NCBI GenBank assembly: GCA_916700875.1
Contig: CAKAKS010000060.1
Location: 29,854,189 to 29,918,188 of the forward strand
DNA length: 64,000 bases
Direction of reading: 5' to 3'
Source of the DNA: Sebastes aleutianus
Taxonomy: Eukaryota; Chordata; Actinopteri; Perciformes; Sebastidae
A model generated the notes under the pieces. The model did not search any database. It saw nothing but the letters and a program-made list of their open reading frames with translations, and had not been told where the DNA came from. Made by a program: the position numbers and the translations under genes. Position 1 is the stretch's first letter, and the number at the start of each line of letters is the position of its first letter. Shown one piece after another: positions 28,801 through 37,800 of the stretch.

Positions 28801-31800
28801 CAACAGTTTTACAACAAACTGAGACTTTTTTAATTTGCAAAATTATGTTTTAAATTGACAAACATCATATGTGTGATTCATGGAGCAATTCAAACGGACT
28901 CAAAAAAGTATTTATCTCTCGCCGTTGACTACCGTTCATATTTCTTTCGAAATAAGGTCCCATGATGGTCCACCGGAAGGGTCGAGACTTCGCCTCTCTA
29001 TGGCATTTGCAAGATTTCAACATGCCCGAAGGAAAACAACCAATCAGAGCCGAGGAGTGTCTACAGCAGCTGTCAATCACTGCTCGCGAAACTTGCAAAC
29101 TCCGATCAAACGGTCAAACTAGGCAGCGCTGATCAAATATGAATCAAGATTCTGTTACTTTAATGCCAATTTCTCATCTCAAATGTTTTCAGAAAAACAT
29201 ATTTTAGTGTACTGTTTAGCTGTTAAATGAAAAAGCTTACTCCAGCCGGAGGGCGGTGCTTGGTTTTAACCTTGGACAGGGTTGGAAATAAATTTTTTTT
29301 CTTAACCTGCAACGTTGGCTGATGGATTCCAAATTTTACCAGCCCCTCAATAGATTACCATTGTTTTTTTGGCTGGTGATTTCCAACCCTGGTGGGGGGA
29401 AGCCTCTGATTGTGTGACAGAGGAATTGTGCTGCTTTAATGACACAAGTCCGTGCTGTCTACTAACCAAGAGGTTAAAGCACCCCTCCGGCCACGGCAGA
29501 CCCGCTCGTCTCCCCCTCCCCCCCGACCGGAGCTTCCAATATTCATGTTGATTACTACCAAAGCTCCCAAAAAATGGTATTCGGGACAGCCCTAGAAAAT
29601 ATGTATTTAAAAAAGCACAAATATCAAGTATTTATTTTTTAAATGCTTTTTAAACAGCCAATCATACTTTGAAAGGTTATTGCAGGGCTTTAAAAGATAG
29701 TGGCTGCTGAATTTTCTGTTGCTGTGACAACGCTCCAGGTTGAGCGAACCTATCGGGAACAGTATCTGAATGCCCTTTTTTAAAGGTATTTGCTTCATCA
29801 TTACTGGACTGTGTCTGCAAACCTGTTGACCCTGGTAGTCTGTAAAATTACAGCCATATTCAGAGCTGGGTGCAAAACAGAATTATGGTTTGTTATGTCT
29901 ACCTTGCAGAGTCGGTGGAGGGGGTTTAAAGAAAAACAATATACTGGTGTTTTTGTTGAGCTCACTCTCCGGGTGCACTCTGAACCTCCGGTTAACCTGT
30001 AGCTGCACCCTCCTCTGCCATAGGGCTGAAAACAAACTTTGTCTCAGGTCCAAGTTTCCAAATGCTGGATAATACATCTCCATACCTTCTCTGAAAATGA
30101 TAGACAGGAGGTTTAACATCAAAAACTTTAAGATTAGATGTAAGCTATTGCCTTAGCAGTTTTTGTTTTAGCTACCGTCATCAGCTGAGAAAACTGTGAC
30201 AGTGAAAGTCACTGACATATTCTCCTCTTCCTGCTGAGATGCCCTTCAGCAAGGTGGTTGGAGCCCGCCGCTCCAAGGTACAAATGTGTTTATCTGTGTG
30301 ACGAGATGATCTCAGGAAAAAACCTGGATTTAATTTAAAGTAGCTTTAACTGAGGCGGGTGAACTACAGCTCCTCTTACCGTGTGGTCCTTCTTTTACAG
30401 TCACACAGATAACATCGAAGACAAAGATGGCGACGTGATTACTTTGTTTTTTAGGCTCACAGGTTGGTGCTGGAGTGCTGAGGCAGCGAGGTGGCCCTGC
30501 ATAATAAGTCAAGGAGAGAGGGGAGCGAGACTCCGGGGACTGTGATTAACTCTCGTCTACTCCAAAGAACAGCAAGCCATTACAGAAAAATTATTTCTCA
30601 ATTTACTTTCCGGGCAGGCTTTGAAAGAGCGCCTGTTTCTGGGAGTGGTTCCAACATAAACCCCCGAAAAAATGTAGATGCGCCGCTCCCTGTAGGAACT
30701 TAGAAAGTAATGCTTGTGTAAATAATGTCTGGAGCAGTGTCTTGTATTCTAACGATTAGCTCTTTTCAACCTACAACTTGATATGTGACTGCTTTAGGTC
30801 TGTTTGTGCATGTTCTGTCATCCTGGTCAATAAGAATCTGTGGAAGAAAAATGAGGCATTGTGCGGTGGAGTGGGTTTAAGTGTTTTGACTTGAGGTCTG
30901 TCTCATGGCAGACAATAAGCAATGCATGCTGATCTGTGTCTCTCTCTCTCTGTCTCAGAAATGCTCTCACTCTTTATTCTCTCTGTATGACCACCCACCG
31001 GACCCTGATGCACAATCAGTAGAGGCAATACCAGTAGTCGTAGGAAAGTACTGCAGTCATGGTAGTAATCATACTTGTAGCGGTAGCAGCACGAGAAGTA
31101 GTACTTACAGCTTGAGGGACAGCATCAGGATAGCATTAGATGCAGTTGTCCTACTTCGCTACTTGTAGTTGCTGTGGTAGTAATTATACTGGTAGTAGTT
31201 GTAGTAGTAGTTATCGTACGGCTATCTAGATGTAGAATTCAAATTAATTAGTAGTAATTGTAATCAGAGATTGTTTTGATAGAGGTAGTAGTAGTAGGGG
31301 CATCAACAGTAGTAGACAGTGTCCGAAATTAACTCACACTCACAGTTGACTCACCGTCCAGGGGGACTGGTAGATGAAAAAATTCACCGGCCAAGCATAT
31401 TTATTACCGGCAGAAATAATAAATGGCCTTTTTTGTGTCACATATATACACATATATTTGTTTCAGTACATTTCATTGAGTTATTAAGGTATGATGTTGA
31501 ATACAAAACTAAGAGAACTTAATCAATAATTAATTTGCATGTTTGTTTTGATGATGATGTTTGTTAATGAAGTTAAATTTAAATATATTTTTATGTGTAA
31601 AAAGTAGCATCAGTCAAAAAAGAAGATTTTGCATTTTATGGGCCCCCAAAAAAATAGAACCGGCCCTGTTAGCTGGAGTGTCTTAAAGTTGGAAGTGCAA
31701 ATTACATCTGTACCTACTGTGGAACAAATGTTGACTATTTAAGTCAAATAAACACTTAGGTAAAGGCAGTGGTTGTAGAAGTAATAGTAGGCCTACTTGT

Positions 31801-34800
31801 AGTACTTGTAGTGGTGTAGTTTTTGTAGTAACAGATGTTGTAATAGTGGTTTAGCAGTAGCAGTTGTGGTTTAGTAGTAGCAACTGTGGTGGTCAGAGGT
31901 GTAGTACTAGTAGCAGAAGTCCTTGTAGAAGAAGTAGTTTTTGTTCTCATAGTTGCTGTTCTAGTATTACTTCTATGCCGGTAGATAATGTTAGTATTAC
32001 AGTAGTTGTAGTAGTTTACACCACAATAATTTACCTCCCTCCTCCAAAATGTTTCTTTGTATCACGTGACTTGGGCAAACTGGCCCTTCAAAATGTTATT
32101 TCCAAGAATATTAATACTGCAAAAATACAACTAATGCAAAAAAAACCTTAGAAATGTGTGCCATGGTTTGAACAAGAAGTTTGTGTGAAAGCATTATATA
32201 AATAACTGGTAAGAGCAGAAAACAAGACAAGACGGCCAACCAGCATCCTGGTTACCACAATAAAAGCCTTTCTGATCTGTGATACTTTCTACAAAAAGAA
32301 ATACAAGAGAAGAAAAAAGCAAAAGATGAAGGTCCTGCTTTGCATTTGTATTTCACACAGTTTTTATGTGTCACCAGATTTTAATGAATCTACAGTATGA
32401 GGTGGCTCCTTCGGGGACAAAAGGGACACTTTTCTAATGCATCCTCTCGGTGAAGGCGGGTGTACAGTATATTCACATGAAAACCTCGCCTGGTGCACCT
32501 TTAATTAGACTAGATTTTCACAGTTCACAGTACAGTGAAGGCTAATGTAGCGTGTGTACGTGTGATGTATTCTCAAGTCTCAGTTCTCGTACAGTTGATC
32601 AGTGCCCTATGAATAGACTCTGTGAAGTTCTGTGTTCACGTTCACTGCCTTCCTGACTCATATCAGTACTCATACTGCACATCCAGGTGTAACGGTCTGG
32701 AATTTATGTAAAAAAAAAAGGTAATGGCCTGAATACTGAGACTTTTATTTTACTCTTTCAAATTACTTTTATATTCTACAGTCCATCCTTTTGGAGAACA
32801 TGGAGCCATCTCTCGAGGTCTCTTAATAACTGGGAGCTCTGTGTGTGTGTGTGTGTGTGGTTTTGTGTGTGTGCGTGCGAATGCATGTGTTCTTGTAGGT
32901 TTGAGCGATCTGACTGACACGCGTTGCGGTTTTTCATTTTCAGCAGCTACCTAACTTGACGAGAATGACAAACCACACACACACTTCCTCTCCAAACAGG
33001 GTGTGTGTGTTCTGAGAGTACAATAAGTAATCTGTGTGTATGTCGGTTTGAATTATTAACAGGTTCATTGTCCACACAAGTCAAAATAATCATAGAAATG
33101 TTTGTGCGTCGTCGGCTCATTTGATGGTATTTTAATAGCATACAAAGTGAGCAGTTTCACATGAGCAGTCTATTTGCTCAAGGACTTACTGTGCTGACAA
33201 AGCTTTGTCATGAATAGAGATGGTTGCCATGTTGACTCACGTCAACCAGGGAGTTTCAACAGCAGTTGATTTATGTCTCAGTTTTTATTCTTTCCTGTGT
33301 ACATTGCTTTAGAAAAACAAACCTCTCAGACACATTCATTGTATTAAACCCCTCATATCTGAGAGGGAAGTTATTTTTGTTAACTGAGATTTGAAGTGAT
33401 GCCGCAACAGCGCTTGATTGCATTTCATACCTTGATGCGTCACAGCTGTAAACAGAGAAGCGAATGCACTCCGCTACATAACATGCATGCGTGCTGTTCA
33501 TTGTGCTGCGTGTGTGGTGTTTAAGGGGAGAAGGAAGGTGATTATGTGCAGGTTTAAGCTTGTTTGGGGTTGACTGAGTGTAATGGACATCTTGTTTTCT
33601 CCACAGGGTTTGCAGGTGAAGGCAGATTATGTTCCTCTGCTACAGTCCCTGGCCACATATGGATGGAGGCTCACCTGTGTGCTGCCAACTCCTGTAATCA
33701 AGACTAACAGGTAATGACCCTCATCTGACTATTAAAGGGACATTGAGTCATCTATGACCTCCAACGACCCCTGTTGGCAACCAGAAGGCATTGCAACAAT
33801 AGCAACTGCAAGCCGTCTGTGTTACTTTTTACTAATTAACAAGCTGACTAATCATGTGACTTATTAAACCATCTAGCTGCACCACTGATAATGTATGTGT
33901 CTCCTAAGGGGTGAATACTTATGTAAACATATACTTTGTATTTTATATTTGCAACTAATTTAGATTATTTTATTAAAAAAGATAGATGCAAATAAAATAA
34001 TTATAATAAAATAGAAGATGTGCTAAAATATATTAGAAAAAAATAGTAAAATAGAATGCAGAGAGAGATATGAATAAATAGCCCTCAAGTAAAGTACAAG
34101 GACCTCAAGGTTTTATTAACTGTAAGTACAGTACTTGAGTAAATCTACTTGCCCTGCTCCTGAATCATTTAAAAACACACTGGATTATCACTAAAGTGCA
34201 TCGACATTAAGCTGGAAACAAGACTCTTTTTCTTAGTTGACATTTAGGAGTTTTCTCAAGATAACAACAAAGTCGTTTTTTTAACAGCTCTGTGACACCG
34301 CAGTGTTTACAAAGAATACACATACTTTGATTTTTTTTGTTTTTCTGTGAATAAAAATGAAAATTGAAAATGTCACGACTGCCATCTTGTAGTTTTGTTG
34401 TTGACAGGGAACTCTGAAGTTCACACAAGACCTACAAAGGGTTTCTTAAGAAATGTGAAGCTTAAAACTCTGCCTCTAAAAGATATTATAAACTTGTAGC
34501 ATGCACCACCGACTGTATGCCACAGTATTCCTGTGAAAATGGTATAAGTTATTATAAGCACACCTGATCTGTTCAAGTTATTGTTCAAAGAAATATGACG
34601 ACTTTTAAAAGAAATTGACCTAAATCTGTGCAAGTTTAGGCTGAGCTTCGAGCCAGGCAGTAGCAGCAGCAGCAGCTGTGAAAGTTTAGAAGCAGCAGCT
34701 CTGACTGTTGGTGGAAAATCTCTTCACTGAAATGTAACGGTTCCTCAGCTAAGCCTGTGCTGACTCATCACTCATGGCTGCTATAAATGAGTGTACATCC

Positions 34801-37800
34801 GCTTATGGTCAAAGGCCTCGCACGTTCTTCAGGCACCCTGAAAGAGCTTCAATTCAAGACCCAATTTGTTCGTCAACATGCCGATAATGTAGCTACCGCA
34901 CCAGTCAAATATGTCACTGCAGTATGGTTGAGTCTCTTCAAACGAGTCTTAGAAACCATTCATCCTGTAGGTGTTGAAAAAACAATAGGCTATATAGTCA
35001 AAGGCCTTCACCATCTAAAAGAGGGGCTTTTTATTGAAATGCAATCAGATACTGTTTCACACTAATAATGATAAGATGACATGGGGATTAGTTACTAATG
35101 TGTAAATATAGTATATGTATATTTTCTTAAAGTGATGTGAAACTTTGAGAACAGTAGGCCTATTGGATAACAAATTCAATGATAGTAACAAAGAAACTGC
35201 ATTCACTAAAGTATAGACTAGCTGTCAAATTAGAAAGCCTACATTGTCCCTCATGCTAGGAAGAAACAGAGTATCACCAGTGAAAGATCAACATTAAAGC
35301 TGAAGTTGGTGAGATTGAAGCAAATATGATTAAAAAAAGTTATTTTTATAAAACGGTTGTTATATCGTGACAGTAGTACATGAAACAGGTAACCTGAAAA
35401 AAATCATGTGCCTCTGTGTCCTCCGGTGCTCCTAACGGCATCCACAGACCGGAGGAAAACAAGCAGTAAGAGCTGATCTGAGGTCTGCTGTCCAGCTGCC
35501 GTCTATGAGAGCCGGCTGTCAATCACTCGCAAACTCCAACCAAACGGTCAAACTAGGCAGCGCTGATCAAATATGAATCAATATTATGTTACGGTAATGC
35601 CTATTTCTCACCTCAAATGTTTTCAGAATCATCTTGTAGTGCACGGTTTAGCTGTAAAATGAGAAAGTTTGTGAAATATGGTGAAGGAACGCCAAGTTCT
35701 GGTCACATGACTGGAGCACAGCCAATAGGAACGCTCTCTCTCTCTGAGAGGACCTGTGATTAGTCAAAGTCTCCCGTCACGGGTTAGATTTTTTAAAGCC
35801 TGTAAACAGAGCCATGAGGAGGTGCAGAAGTCTAGTTTTCTCACAGAACACTTGAATTACAATATGCTGAAAGGTTAGTATGAAATTTTTGCCCAATGAT
35901 GCCAAAAATATACTGCCTAGTGCCACTTTAAGGCACAGTCACACATGCACGCATAGAAATAGAATTATGTAAGTATTGTTTTAAGATAGACTTGAAAAAT
36001 GTGACTTTAACGTTGTGTCAAACTGACAAAGTGTACAGTACATGCAGTATTTCCATCAGCACAGTGACCGACTGTTTGCTCTGCCCCCACCTCAGCTGGT
36101 CATGTTTACTGCTCTTTCACAGCATAGCTGATTAATTACCTCTCTATTTTCATCCTTTGTTTTTTCCTACCTTCCCTCCCCTCTCTCCTCTCTCTCAAAA
36201 TGCCACAACAGACCAGCACAACATGGCTAATTAATCAGAGTCGGCCTAGATACAGTACAAGACGGAGCTCATTTCTCTCCCTGCCTTGAAAACATTTTGC
36301 GCGGCGAAATAATGGTTGATGATCTATTTCAGATTAGCAATACTCATTACACTTGTTTTTGTGCTGTTGACTCCTCCATTTTTAAACAGCAAATTTGCAA
36401 ATGCACGCTTTTTGTAGTCTGAGGGTTTGCAGACTGCACTTCATCTGGAGGGGCCGGATAAGTGTCAGTGATCTGAGCCGCGTCTGAAATTAATGCTAAC
36501 TGGTGCTCAGCGGCTTCTCCACACAACATTAATTCATGTAGTTGTCTCGGAGCATGCATTCCTGTTCGCCGCATTCAATTAATGTAGATGGTAATTACAT
36601 TTTAGAGCCATTAACTACAGTAAATGTGAATTTCTCAACAGTAGCTGTGGAACAAGAGAACATGCAACAAGGAATCAACAAGGTTCAAACAAATTAGCTC
36701 ATTATTGCAGGTATCTAAATTAGCTGGAGACTAAATAGTGATCATCATTTACATTAGAGTCTTTTTGGGAGGATAGAGATGTATTTCTGAGCGCAGTATT
36801 TGATTTTGTTTTTTTCCGTTTATAACCAAGTGGCACTTTGCAGCAGAGGTGTGCAGTAGACTTTTTCCCTAAAGATGAAGCTGCCAACAGGTACATTCAT
36901 CCATAAATATAGCCAGTAGCCACAGGTCATTGCTGTTCTATAAGGCTTCAAGTTATAATAGTGCGGCTGACACGGACAGCCAAGAGTAGGTTCAGTAAAG
37001 GCCTGTAATTTTCTAAGCCATCCACTCCTCTCTGGCTTAATGGGTTGGGGCTTTTGCTGGGAACTCCGGTTAGTTTTCAGCTTTGATTTGCCAGGAAGCC
37101 GTCCAGCATTCTTGACAGCCTCGAAAATGGCTTATGGATAAATGGTGGAAGGAAGAAGGTAATGGAAAAAAAAAGAAGTTGTGGTGGGCTTTGGATGGTT
37201 TAGATAGTAAGCCTTCTGCTGGAGGAGTCTCAAGTCCATTTGATGTTGAGAAAGGGAAGATTTGTAGCAGGCTTTTAGGGTTCTGCAGCGATCATAAACC
37301 TGCCATCTTTCCTAATGTGCAAGGTTGAGCTGGCAGCTTAACTTTAGACGGCACCTAACCTCTGTGTGTATGTGTGTGCACGCGTGTGCATGGGTTTATT
37401 GAACTTGTGTCCGATAGCAGCACAGGACAACATCTCTGCTTTTAAGCCATGTCCAATAATAGCAAAAGATAAATAGAAGGAATAAAGCAGAAACAAACAA
37501 TAAAACTGTCAAAAATATGTCTGTCACGGGAGATAAAAGCAGAGAGGTAAAAGTACGCAGGCAGCTAGTTGGAGAGAAAGCACACTAAAAAAAAAGGCTG
37601 TGAATGATGAAGACGAGCAGACGAAGGAGTGAGAGCGAGCGTGAGAGACAGGAAGCCCACTCAGAAATGAATCTGCATTTCCTGCCGCGATTAATCTGTC
37701 AGCGCGAGTGCTTGGGCAGATTATCCTTCTCCGAACACAGGAGTGTGACATGTGCATGGGATGGAGGATTATGTTTGGGGGAATTGAGGAAAGGAGAAAA

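Larger units (their letters stand above)
15907..33606 (+). other. rftn1: rftn1 intron, 17.7 kb
   Basis: No gene found. It contains a Tc1-like relic (16345-16560), hAT-type MITEs (16850-17188, 18676-18780, 19652-20559), family-E repeat (21025-21440), a BED-finger hAT relic (23922-24413), a nested repeat (26367-27388), family-D and TTAA-element fragments (28200-29275), a short TIR element (29277-29393), a (GT)30 at 25792-25851 and GTA-rich tracts (31150-31320, 31750-32020). Stretches 17800-18600, 22000-23800, 24450-25780, 29600-31100 and 32050-33600 show nothing identifiable. Confidence 0.6.
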
